From NCBI GenBank assembly GCA_029984035.1, contig JASBYJ010000006.1, positions 1-64,000 on the forward strand: DNA of 64,000 nt. Direction: 5' to 3'. The translations under genes and the position numbers were made by a program. Every line of letters starts with the position of its first letter. Positions within the stretch are counted from its first letter, which is position 1. This document shows, piece after piece, positions 35,838 through 43,645 of this stretch. This DNA is from Conchiformibius sp. (GTDB lineage: Bacteria > Pseudomonadota > Gammaproteobacteria > Burkholderiales > Neisseriaceae). The notes beneath the pieces are model-generated. The model had not been told where the DNA came from. It did not search any database and worked only from the letters and a program-made list of their open reading frames with translations.

Positions 35838-36206
35838 TTATTTCTTCTTTATCATTTTTAAAAGCGCATCCAGCAAATCTTCTTCCGTAAACGGCTTGCT
35901 GATAAATCCTTTTGCTCCTAATTTGAGCGATTTGATTGCGGTTGCTTTGTCAGATAATGCTGAAATCACCAAGATTTTAGCATTAGGGTCAAACTCTTTG
36001 ATTCTTCTGATACATTCCAAACCATCAACTTGAGGCATTGTTAAATCCATAGTAACAAGATCGGGTTGATGTAATTTGTAATACTCTAAAGCAATTTCAC
36101 CATTATGAGCCTTGGCAATCACTTCGAACAGTTGGTTACAGGAAACGGTGCGTGCGATTTTATTATGGATGATATTGGAATCATCAACAGTCATTAATCT
36201 AAACAT
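35838..36206 (-). CDS. Single-domain (CheY-like) response regulator
   Basis: 122 aa receiver domain without an output domain. Acidic pair Asp8-Asp9, phospho-acceptor Asp54 (VTMDLTMP), Ser82 in the Thr/Ser position and Lys104 (ISKPF) are all in place. The start at 36206 or at the internal Met5 would both leave the domain intact. It is the last gene of a minus-strand trio, 42 bp after the kinase gene, and is the likely target of that kinase. With no DNA-binding domain it should act by protein contact. Confidence 0.92.
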   Translation of the reverse strand: MFRLMTVDDSNIIHNKIARTVSCNQLFEVIAKAHNGEIALEYYKLHQPDLVTMDLTMPQVDGLECIRRIKEFDPNAKILVISALSDKATAIKSLKLGAKGFISKPFTEEDLLDALLKMIKKK

Positions 36207-36248
36207 AATATATTTCTGATTAAGATATTTATTTGGTATGTGTTTGAA

Positions 36249-38477
36249 TTAACTTAAAGGAATACGGATTTTGAATACTGTTCCTTTATTTTCTTTACTA
36301 TTTACGGAAATACTTGCTTTGAGTTCTTTAAGGCGTTGCTTCACCAAATCCATGCCTACGCCTTGACCTGCATCTTCATGTACATGATTTTCTGTAGAAA
36401 TACCGCTTCTGAACAGATATTGCAGTAATTTCCGCTTGGTTTGCAGTTCGTCATCTGAATCGGTAATAAAACCTTCTTGTTTTGCTTTCTCTTTCAATTG
36501 TTCAAAACGGATGCCGTTGCCGTCATCTGAAAACAACATGACGAGTTCATTATTATCAATCTTGAAATCACAGGAAATCAAACCTGTTTGCTCTTTTTTA
36601 TGCAGCAGACGTTCTTTGGGCGTTTCAATTCCATGGACGACTGCATTACGTAACAGTTGGATAAGGATTTCACGCAGTTTGGGTTGATTTTCTTGAGTTA
36701 AAGAATGTGCATGGTCGTAGCCTGTGATATTGAAATCGACTTGTTTGCTGTTTCTTGCAGCAATTTCCTTAATAAACTGTTTTAGTTGGGCGGTTTCCGA
36801 ATTCGTATCAAGTGTGGTAACGGTTCTATTTTGTGTTTCCGTAGCATTATCTTGAATCAAAGACATGATGTCTTTGGCACCTTGGGAATTTATTCTTTGC
36901 AAGATGCTCTCGATATGGTGGTTGAGATTCAAAATAGACTCAAGAGTTACCGCCAGGTGCATAAAATCTTGTCCGGTTAGTCCCGGTATTTCTTTGATTT
37001 GTTTTATTTCTTGTTCCATTTCTTCTGCTAGAGAGACAAATCGGTGCATTTTAAGAGAAGAGGCCTCTCCTTTTAAACCGTGAGCTTCGCGGAAAATTCC
37101 ATTGGCTTTTTCTAGCAATTCATTTTTGCCGCTGCAAGGTTGCATCAAAATCCGGTTAATACGGTGGCAGCAATCTTTTACATAATTCATGAAGCCATAC
37201 ATGGTGTCATGAGGTATGTTCAGAATTGAGGATAATAGCTCCAACTCGTGATTATGTTTTTTCTTTTCATGAGCTAAACGTTCTTCCAATACGACTTGTC
37301 GGGTGATGTCCACCACTCCGACCAATACATTAATAATCTTGTCATTTTCGTCATGAACGCGAGTAAAATTAAAACTTAAAATACGTTCGTTTTTTTCATT
37401 ATTATCAGACATAATCGATGTATGGACACGATCGAGAGGATTTAATTCCCAGATAAGTTCTTCAATAACATCGTCATTAAATAATTGTTCAATAAATTCT
37501 TCCGTCACTTGGAAATCTTTTTTCGAAATCAGTTGCTCCAGAAGTTTATTTAAAGTAACGCCCGAGATATTGTTATGACCCAAAATGTTTTCTAATTCCG
37601 CTGAATATTGGTCAGCAATAACTAAATCGGGTCCGATGAGGAATAAGCCTTCTCTTACGGTAGTGAGAATCTGCATGGTTTGTTCGCGGGCATAGGCCAA
37701 TTCTTCATCAGTTTTGAGCAGCCGCCGCAACGCACCAAAAACGATTATGAAGAAGAATAAGATAACTACGGCTATACCTACGGTTTGTACTATTTGCAGG
37801 ATTTGGGTTTTATTATTGGTTTCCAGTTCAAGTATTTTGACTAAGTCATTTGCTTCATAGAGTAATTGGCTATTGAAAATACGTGCGTAATCAACAGTAA
37901 AACCTATCGCTTCTTTGTTAAGTTCATTTTGGCCGAAACTGTTTAAAAACGAATCCATCAAACGAAGATAAGGAGCCCACGTTTCTTGGGAGTTTTGGAT
38001 ACTTTGTATGCCGTTTGGATTGGTGACTTTATCAAGTATGACGGTTTCACCGGAAAGTGACGTGGTTTCTCCTCCTTTTGCGAAAGCTGTCAGCGTGGTA
38101 TCAAATAGACTTCTTGAAGTTCTTAATTCATCGAGAGCGTTTTGTATATGGTCTGATTGTGCAATGTGTCGGTTAATTGCTTGTGTTAACGTTTCATGGT
38201 TATTGTCAGTGATAGATTTTTGAGTTTGTTGAATAACATCGCTTGTCATTAAATCAATATTCATAACGCCTTTTGCCATTTCTTGTACTAAAACAGATTG
38301 GCGTGAGGCAAGGTTAATTGCAACAGTATCTTTTGCAATTTGCGAAGACATATAGATGTTGTAACTGAGCAGTGTGCCGATAAAGATTAGGAGTAAAACG
38401 ATATAAATAATAATATTTGAATATTTTCGGATACCCGAAGAAGGCGGATTTTTAAAATTTTTCTGATTTTGACTCAT
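36249..38477 (-). CDS. Membrane sensor kinase with PilJ-like sensor, PAS, HPt and CheA-like ATPase
   Basis: 742 aa. TM1 is at about 20-42 and TM2 at about 233-255, flanking a helical periplasmic domain that resembles the PilJ/NarX-type nitrate-sensor helices (NLASRQSVLVQEMAKGVM). A PAS-like domain follows (about 270-405, ending GVVDITRQVVLEERL). An HPt-type helix carries the phospho-acceptor His466 (FREAHGLKGEASSL). The C-terminal ATPase is CheA-like: N-box LLRNAVVHGIETP (Asn611), DDGNGIRF and GQGVGMDLVKQRL. There is no HisKA dimerisation motif and no CheW/P5 domain. Phosphate would go from His466 to the neighbouring receiver. It lies 26 bp after the sugar-binding lipoprotein gene. Confidence 0.88.
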   Translation of the reverse strand: MSQNQKNFKNPPSSGIRKYSNIIIYIVLLLIFIGTLLSYNIYMSSQIAKDTVAINLASRQSVLVQEMAKGVMNIDLMTSDVIQQTQKSITDNNHETLTQAINRHIAQSDHIQNALDELRTSRSLFDTTLTAFAKGGETTSLSGETVILDKVTNPNGIQSIQNSQETWAPYLRLMDSFLNSFGQNELNKEAIGFTVDYARIFNSQLLYEANDLVKILELETNNKTQILQIVQTVGIAVVILFFFIIVFGALRRLLKTDEELAYAREQTMQILTTVREGLFLIGPDLVIADQYSAELENILGHNNISGVTLNKLLEQLISKKDFQVTEEFIEQLFNDDVIEELIWELNPLDRVHTSIMSDNNEKNERILSFNFTRVHDENDKIINVLVGVVDITRQVVLEERLAHEKKKHNHELELLSSILNIPHDTMYGFMNYVKDCCHRINRILMQPCSGKNELLEKANGIFREAHGLKGEASSLKMHRFVSLAEEMEQEIKQIKEIPGLTGQDFMHLAVTLESILNLNHHIESILQRINSQGAKDIMSLIQDNATETQNRTVTTLDTNSETAQLKQFIKEIAARNSKQVDFNITGYDHAHSLTQENQPKLREILIQLLRNAVVHGIETPKERLLHKKEQTGLISCDFKIDNNELVMLFSDDGNGIRFEQLKEKAKQEGFITDSDDELQTKRKLLQYLFRSGISTENHVHEDAGQGVGMDLVKQRLKELKASISVNSKENKGTVFKIRIPLS

Positions 38478-38503
38478 GATAAACTCATAATCCTTTTGGT
38501 TTG

Positions 38504-39595
38504 TTATTTGCTGTATTGGTCAATGTTTGTTTTATTAATGGCTACGTAAGGTACCATCATCTCATTATTAATAATTTTAAAGTCCAAACCGTAATTGACA
38601 TCTCGTCCCGTTCCTAAATTGGTCGCCAAGATTAATGCTTGTTCTGCCTGTTTCTGAGCATCTTGCAATACGGTGCCTGCCATTTTCCCCGCTTTAATCA
38701 ATTTTAAAGCTTCTGGCATTGCATCTACGCCATACACGGGTCGAACCAAACCCGCATCTTCAAGTGCGTCCAAAGCTCCGAATGCCATGGCGTCGTTGTT
38801 TGTTATCACAATCTCTACAGCTTGATGGCTTGGATTCGATAACCACATTTTCAGTTTGTTTTTCGCTTCTTCTGTACGCCAATTGGCAGTGATGATATCC
38901 ATTTTTTCCGCTTTGATACCTTTGGTCGGATAGCTGTTGATGGTAGCGGAAACCCATTTGGTACGGCCTTCTGCATCTGCGTGGCCTTCCTGTCCCTTTA
39001 AAATGACATATTGCAAAATACCGTCTTTATTTAAATCCCATTCCGGATTGTTTTGCCAGTCTGCAACAATCATCTCACCTTGTAAAATACCCGATTGTGC
39101 GGCAATAGAACCGATATAGTAAGCTTTATCATAGCTTTTCATTACTTTTGAACCGGGATGGCGGTTGAAGAATACGATGGGAACGTTTTTTACTTTGCTT
39201 TTATCTACCAATTCTTGCCCCGCCGTATTGCCGAAGCTTACATCAACCATATTGACCAATAGTGCCTGATTCCCTGCATCTACCATTTCCGCAACTTGGT
39301 CAATTTGATTTTCTTGATTATTTTTACCATCCAATACAGTTAATTTTAAATTGTCAATCTTCTTTTCCGTGTTTTCAAAACCAACCATCATATTTTGGAT
39401 GTATAAATCTTCCATACTATAGACTGTTAATCCGATTGGTGTTTTTTCGGTGAGTGCAAGTGAAATATTTTGGTTTTGTTTTTCTTCTTGGCAGGCTGTC
39501 AAAACAAACATGCTTAAAATCATGATGCCGATATCACGCCGGTGTTTGAAAGCAGATAAGCTCGCTTTATTAAATATTAAAGCAAAATTAAGCAT
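38504..39595 (-). CDS. Galactose/glucose-binding-like periplasmic lipoprotein
   Basis: 363 aa. The lipobox LTAC (Cys35) comes after a charged stretch KHRR and a hydrophobic segment. The mature part is a type I periplasmic binding fold close to MglB: TPIGLTVYSMEDLYIQNM, the NNQENQIDQVAEMVDAGNQALLVN region, the EF-hand-like calcium loop DLNKDGILQYV, the hinge GQEGHADAEGRT and ITNNDAMAFGALDALEDAG. No MglA/MglC permease genes are adjacent. Instead it heads an operon with a sensor kinase and a receiver, suggesting it presents a sugar to the kinase rather than to a transporter. This use is inference; it could still serve a permease encoded elsewhere. Confidence 0.88.
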   Translation of the reverse strand: MLNFALIFNKASLSAFKHRRDIGIMILSMFVLTACQEEKQNQNISLALTEKTPIGLTVYSMEDLYIQNMMVGFENTEKKIDNLKLTVLDGKNNQENQIDQVAEMVDAGNQALLVNMVDVSFGNTAGQELVDKSKVKNVPIVFFNRHPGSKVMKSYDKAYYIGSIAAQSGILQGEMIVADWQNNPEWDLNKDGILQYVILKGQEGHADAEGRTKWVSATINSYPTKGIKAEKMDIITANWRTEEAKNKLKMWLSNPSHQAVEIVITNNDAMAFGALDALEDAGLVRPVYGVDAMPEALKLIKAGKMAGTVLQDAQKQAEQALILATNLGTGRDVNYGLDFKIINNEMMVPYVAINKTNIDQYSK

Positions 39596-39621
39596 AATAT
39601 TTCTTTCTCAAGAATCAATAG

Positions 39622-39627
39622 ATTATA
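39622..39627 (-). promoter_or_regulatory. -10 element of the binding protein/kinase/regulator operon
   Basis: TATAAT on the minus strand, 27 bp before the start codon. No good -35 is seen, which would fit an activator-dependent promoter. Confidence 0.4.
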
Positions 39628-39677
39628 TTTGGTGAGTTTTAACAGTGCCGTGATTGGTGGTCGGATACGGCTAGAAA

Positions 39678-39710
39678 AACTGCACATTGATAAATCTATA
39701 AGGTGCAGTT
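39678..39710 (-). promoter_or_regulatory. Inverted repeat upstream of the sensory operon, possible operator
   Basis: AACTGCAC (39678-39685) and GTGCAGTT (39703-39710) are perfect 8-bp half-sites 17 bp apart, 50-90 bp upstream of the -10 element. It could be an activator site or a weak hairpin. Confidence 0.35.
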
Positions 39711-39816
39711 CGAGACACAATGATATGGGGTATGGTTAGGTAAATTTATTTTTTCGTGCATCTGTTCTCTAACTTGGCAAAATAATAAAGAATCGAATTG
39801 ATGTGATTATCCGTAG

Positions 39817-40251
39817 TCAATCCCAATCTTGTGCCACAAAATGCATCTCTTTGCCATCGCCGCTTAAAATCAGATTGTGTCCGTTGATTTGGTAGCGAGT
39901 CATGACAGGCAGCATAGAGGCAAAGGTTTTTTCCAAATCCATTTTATTTTTGCAATACATACGGGTGGACGCTACGGGGCCGAACGATACTGTTCCGTCA
40001 GTTTGTGTTTCGGTTTTGAACATCAATTGGTTGCAGCCCATATAGGCACCTGCCTGCGGAAGGTTTTGCCAGTTCATTTGGGCTTTGGATGCAGTGATTT
40101 GGTTCGGACTGAAGCCCTCCAGTCGGGTGAGCATCCATACCCGTTTTATAGATGCGCTGTCGGGTGTATTGTCGGATTGGATGGGGAGACCGGATGAATT
40201 TGCCGTGCACGCTGATAAAAGCAGGGAGGCGGTCAGTGGGAGCAGTTTCAT
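39817..40251 (-). CDS. META-domain lipoprotein (HslJ-like)
   Basis: 144 aa. Lipobox LLSAC (Cys15) gives a membrane-anchored lipoprotein. The META-domain hallmarks are visible: an N-terminal WMLTRLEGF strand, YMGCNQLMFKTET (GCN turn), FGPVASTRMYCKN (TxxxC turn) and LILSGDGKEMHFV at the C-terminus. The two Cys in the GCN and MYC turns probably form a disulfide. HslJ-type proteins are linked to heat shock and novobiocin resistance in E. coli; the molecular role is unknown. Confidence 0.85.
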   Translation of the reverse strand: MKLLPLTASLLLSACTANSSGLPIQSDNTPDSASIKRVWMLTRLEGFSPNQITASKAQMNWQNLPQAGAYMGCNQLMFKTETQTDGTVSFGPVASTRMYCKNKMDLEKTFASMLPVMTRYQINGHNLILSGDGKEMHFVAQDWD

Positions 40252-40364
40252 AATTATTCCTTTCGTTGCGGAATAGATTGAAAAAGGCGGCAGCTGGCCG
40301 GCGTGTTCCGACCCGACAGGGCGGTAGCGGAATGTGCGTATATTGCCGTAAAACTGCCTGTCGT

Positions 40365-40402
40365 ATTATACACATCTTTAATGATTTTGTATTAATCATT
40401 AA
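40365..40402 (-). promoter_or_regulatory. Promoter and palindrome of the META lipoprotein gene
   Basis: TATAAT on the minus strand (40365-40370) is adjoined by a perfect 9-bp inverted repeat, TTAATGATT (40378-40386) and AATCATTAA (40394-40402). The palindrome covers the -35 position, as an operator would. Confidence 0.4.
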
Positions 40403-40464
40403 GCTGCCCCGTATAGGGCAAACTCCAATTAAGGGCTGATATATAAGAAAAAACCTACAATATA

Positions 40465-40495
40465 AAAGCCCCTAATTATGTTCTAAGGGGGCTTT
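40465..40495. terminator. Hairpin terminator-like element
   Basis: AAAGCCCC (40465-40472) and GGGGCTTT (40488-40495) form a stem. On the minus strand it is followed by a TTTTATATT stretch. An upstream segment at 40427-40437 can pair alternatively with 40467-40477, with one mismatch. Confidence 0.5.
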
Positions 40496-40549
40496 CTCGT
40501 GAATATCACCGTTTGCAATTGTCTTAAAGCATCGGTTGAAGCATTACAA

Positions 40550-40600
40550 AGGCTGCCTGAAAGATGGGTTGAGATGGTCTCGGTATCTTTCAGGCAGCCT
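40550..40600 (-). terminator. trhP terminator from an inverted DUS pair
   Basis: The 16-bp arms at 40550-40565 and 40585-40600 are perfect reverse complements containing the DUS, 12 bp after the trhP stop on the minus strand. Confidence 0.6.
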
Positions 40601-40611
40601 GTAGCATCGGC

Positions 40612-41982
40612 TTAGGACGGATTGCTGATAATGCGCGCAATGAGTGCTTTTTCATACCCCTGCATATCGGGGATGTTTACCTGTATGCCGTTGCCGGGTG
40701 CCGCTTCGATGTTTTCACCTTTGCGTTTCATCTGTTGCAATATGATTTGGCGGTTGCCTTGCGGATGGATGATTTCCAGTGTATCGCCTACGGCAAAACG
40801 GTTTTTCACGTCCACCGTTGCCCAGCCTTCCGCATCAATTTCAGCCACTTGTCCGACAAACTGGCTTTGTTTGGCGAGCGAATGTCCGTGCAAGTAGTTT
40901 TGGTAATCCTGCGTGTGGTGGCGTTCCAAAAAGCCCGATGTGTAGCCACGGTTCGCCAAGCCTTCCAATTCTGACAACAGGCTGTAATCAAACGGTTTTC
41001 CCGCTACGGCATCGTCAATGGCGCGGCGGTAGCTTTGCGCGGTGCGGGCAACGTAATAGACGGATTTGGTGCGTCCTTCCACTTTCAGGCTGTCCACGCC
41101 GATTTCCGCCAGTTTCGCCACTTGCTCGATGGCGCGTAAGTCTTTGGAATTCATGATGTAGGTGCCGTGTTCGTCTTCCATCACGGGCATCAGTTCGCCG
41201 GGGCGGTTGGCTTCTTCAATCAGGAACACTTTGTCGGCGGCGGGGTGGCGGCTTTGTCCGTTGATGCCTTCAAAGGCGGCATCGGCTTCGTTTTTGGCTG
41301 CCTGAAAGTCAAATCCGCGCAAAGGTTTGACATCGCCCGCATCGTCCGTTTCGCTGCGGTGGACTTTGTAATCCCAACGGCAGGCGTTGGTGCAGGTGCC
41401 TTGATTAGGGTCGCGGTGGTTAAAATAACCCGACAGCAGGCAGCGTCCCGAATAGGCGATGCACAATGCGCCGTGTACGAACACTTCCAGCTCCACATCG
41501 GGGCATTGTTGGCGGATTTCGGCGATTTCTTCCAAGCTCAATTCGCGCGACAGGATAATGCGTTCCACGCCGATGCTTTGCCAGAATTTCACGCCCCACC
41601 AATTGGTTGTGTTCGCCTGCACGGACAGATGCACGGGAATGTGCGGCCAACGTTCGCGCACGCACATAATCAAACCAGGGTCGGCCATAATCAGCGCATC
41701 GGGACGCATGGCAATCAAAGGCTCCATGTCGGCCACAAAGGTTTTCAGTTTGCTGTTGTGCGGCAGGGTATTGACGGTTAGGAAAAATTTTTTGCCGCGC
41801 GCGTGGGCTTCGGCGATGCCTTGTTCCAACACGGGCAGTTTGGCAAATTCGTTGTTGCGGGCGCGGAGGGAATAGCGGGGAGAACCTGCGTAAACGGCAT
41901 CTGCGCCGAAATCAAAGGCGGTACGCATACGTTCCAAGCCGCCGGCGGGCAAGAGTAGTTCTGGAGCTTTCATGGGAGACAT
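40612..41982 (-). CDS. trhP: U32-family tRNA hydroxylation protein TrhP (YegQ)
   Basis: 456 aa (453 if Met4 is the start). The N-terminal ELLLPAGGLERMRTAFDFGADAVY is typical of U32 proteins. The U32 signature EVFVHGALCIAYSGRCLLS and the later GTCTNACRWDY supply Cys that probably hold an iron-sulfur cluster. E. coli YegQ/TrhP takes part in prephenate-dependent 5-hydroxyuridine formation at tRNA position 34. The family was formerly annotated as collagenase-like peptidase. The full-length alignment pattern and size fit YegQ better than the shorter UbiU/UbiV. Confidence 0.85.
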   Translation of the reverse strand: MSPMKAPELLLPAGGLERMRTAFDFGADAVYAGSPRYSLRARNNEFAKLPVLEQGIAEAHARGKKFFLTVNTLPHNSKLKTFVADMEPLIAMRPDALIMADPGLIMCVRERWPHIPVHLSVQANTTNWWGVKFWQSIGVERIILSRELSLEEIAEIRQQCPDVELEVFVHGALCIAYSGRCLLSGYFNHRDPNQGTCTNACRWDYKVHRSETDDAGDVKPLRGFDFQAAKNEADAAFEGINGQSRHPAADKVFLIEEANRPGELMPVMEDEHGTYIMNSKDLRAIEQVAKLAEIGVDSLKVEGRTKSVYYVARTAQSYRRAIDDAVAGKPFDYSLLSELEGLANRGYTSGFLERHHTQDYQNYLHGHSLAKQSQFVGQVAEIDAEGWATVDVKNRFAVGDTLEIIHPQGNRQIILQQMKRKGENIEAAPGNGIQVNIPDMQGYEKALIARIISNPS

Positions 41983-42066
41983 TCTTTCAAAATATTTTCA
42001 GGCAGCCTATCTGTTTGAAAAGGCTGCCTGAATAATTAAGGCGGTACAAATTATCCGCTTTTCGGA

Positions 42067-43062
42067 CTACATCGGCAAGGGTGTTACGGTGTAGCCGTTT
42101 TGGCGCAGGAGGCGGATAACGCCGTGTTCGCCAAACAGGTGTGCCATACCTACGGCAACGGTGGTGCTTTGTTGCGGCAGTTCTTGCAGCAGCTTGGGCA
42201 TCCAGTTGAGATTGCGCTGTTTGAGTATGGCTTCGTCAATGTTTTTCATCAGCTCGACATCTTGAGGTTCGGTGTATTTGATGATTTCTTCACGGGTTTC
42301 CTGCCAAACTTTGCTGATGCGCCCTTGTTCGTAGTCGGCAAAAGCGGATAGGGCGTCGCGGCGGATTTCGGCTTCATGCTTGATATATGCATCAATGCCG
42401 CGCAGAGCTGCCGAATCGTCCATTAACTCGTTCAGCATGACTTCCGCTTCAAATAATTCCAGTCCGGCCATAGGTTTGCCTTGTTGCGCGGCTGCTTGGA
42501 ACAGCAGCGTATCGATGCCGTTGGCGGAGCTGTAGCCTTGGGGTGCGAATGCATAACCGAGAAACAGCCAAATATAACGCGGCGCGACTTTTGAACTGTC
42601 GCGTGCGAGTGTATATTTGATTTCCTCTACGGGAGAGCCTGTGAGCATACGGTGGACTTTTTGCAGCCGCTCCATACCTAAAGTTTGGTGCAGCGTACGC
42701 TCATGACTCATCAGATGGAGGGCGGTAAGCGCTTGTTCGGGTTCGCGGTCGAAGTAGGCAGGGTCAACCGATTCGCTTTCCAATATCAGTTTTTTACTTT
42801 TGTTTAAGGCTGCCTGAAAGCTTTCGGGCAGGGTGTTGTCGGGTTTGCCGATATGCATGGTGCCGATAAGATAGCTGTCGGGCTGCCCCTCTTTGCTGAT
42901 TTTCCATAATACGGTTTCGGCTTCAGGTGCATAGGGGTCGCTTGCGGGTGCGGCGGCAACAGAGGCGGGCGATGACGCTGCGGGCGTTTCGGCGCTGTCG
43001 GCGAATGGGCAGCCGCAGAGCATCAGGGGAATAAGCAGCAGAGATTTCAGTATATTGGACAT
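42067..43062 (-). CDS. TraB/GumN family lipoprotein
   Basis: 331 aa. The N-terminal hydrophobic segment ends LMLCGC (possible lipidation at Cys18), followed by an Ala/Pro/Ser-rich linker. The domain starts WKISKEGQPDSYLIGTMHIG and ends VAVGMAHLFGEHGVIRLLRQNGY; the GTMH and GMAHLxG elements are the paired metal-site motifs of the TraB/GumN/TIKI clan. Members are putative metallo-hydrolases, and no substrate is known in bacteria. It probably faces the periplasm. Confidence 0.85.
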   Translation of the reverse strand: MSNILKSLLLIPLMLCGCPFADSAETPAASSPASVAAAPASDPYAPEAETVLWKISKEGQPDSYLIGTMHIGKPDNTLPESFQAALNKSKKLILESESVDPAYFDREPEQALTALHLMSHERTLHQTLGMERLQKVHRMLTGSPVEEIKYTLARDSSKVAPRYIWLFLGYAFAPQGYSSANGIDTLLFQAAAQQGKPMAGLELFEAEVMLNELMDDSAALRGIDAYIKHEAEIRRDALSAFADYEQGRISKVWQETREEIIKYTEPQDVELMKNIDEAILKQRNLNWMPKLLQELPQQSTTVAVGMAHLFGEHGVIRLLRQNGYTVTPLPM

Positions 43063-43226
43063 GGCGTATCTCGCATGAGAAAAAGAGCATTATATAACCA
43101 ATTCCCTTGGAACAGCGGTTGCGTACCGGTTTGAACGAATGGCAAATCATGCCGTTTGGAGCGTTAAGGCTGCCTGAAAGATATTTTTCAGGTACACTTG
43201 CGCCGATAAAACCAAAGGATATCCTT

Positions 43227-43631
43227 ATGATAGGTTTGCTAATCATTACACACTACCGTTTGGGGCATGCTTATGCTGATGTGGCAAAGCATTTTTTTCC
43301 CGAACGCGATTTTGCCAATTTGCGTATGGTCTCTGCCGGCAGGGACGCTTGCCATGACGAGCTGATTGGGCGGATTCAGGCAGCGGTTGCCGAAATCGGT
43401 CGTGGCAAAGGCGTGTTGGTATTGACCGATATTTTTGGGGCAACGCCGTGCAATGCGGCTTTAAAAACTGCCGAGCCGCAGAAAATTGCCGTGCTTACGG
43501 GGTTGAACGTGCCGATGTTGGTTAAGGCGTTGTCTTATGCCGACCAGGCGGATAATGTGTCTGATTTGGCAGAAAAGGCCAGAGACGCAGGTATTCAGGG
43601 AATTATGTCTTTCCAGCAGTCTGTCCGATAA
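43227..43631 (+). CDS. PTS EIIA component, mannose family
   Basis: 134 aa from the ATG at 43227, with AAGGA 8 nt upstream; longer in-frame starts lack this. MIGLLIITHYRLG puts His9 at the usual EIIA-Man phosphorylation site. GVLVLTDIFGATPCNAA and LTGLNVPMLVKAL are family motifs. It has no EIIB or EIIC neighbours, so it probably serves as a terminal phosphate acceptor of the PtsI-PtsH chain with a regulatory role. It is followed 14 bp later by a membrane protein gene that may be co-transcribed. Confidence 0.88.
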   Translation: MIGLLIITHYRLGHAYADVAKHFFPERDFANLRMVSAGRDACHDELIGRIQAAVAEIGRGKGVLVLTDIFGATPCNAALKTAEPQKIAVLTGLNVPMLVKALSYADQADNVSDLAEKARDAGIQGIMSFQQSVR

Positions 43632-43645
43632 TCGGGGAAAGCGTT

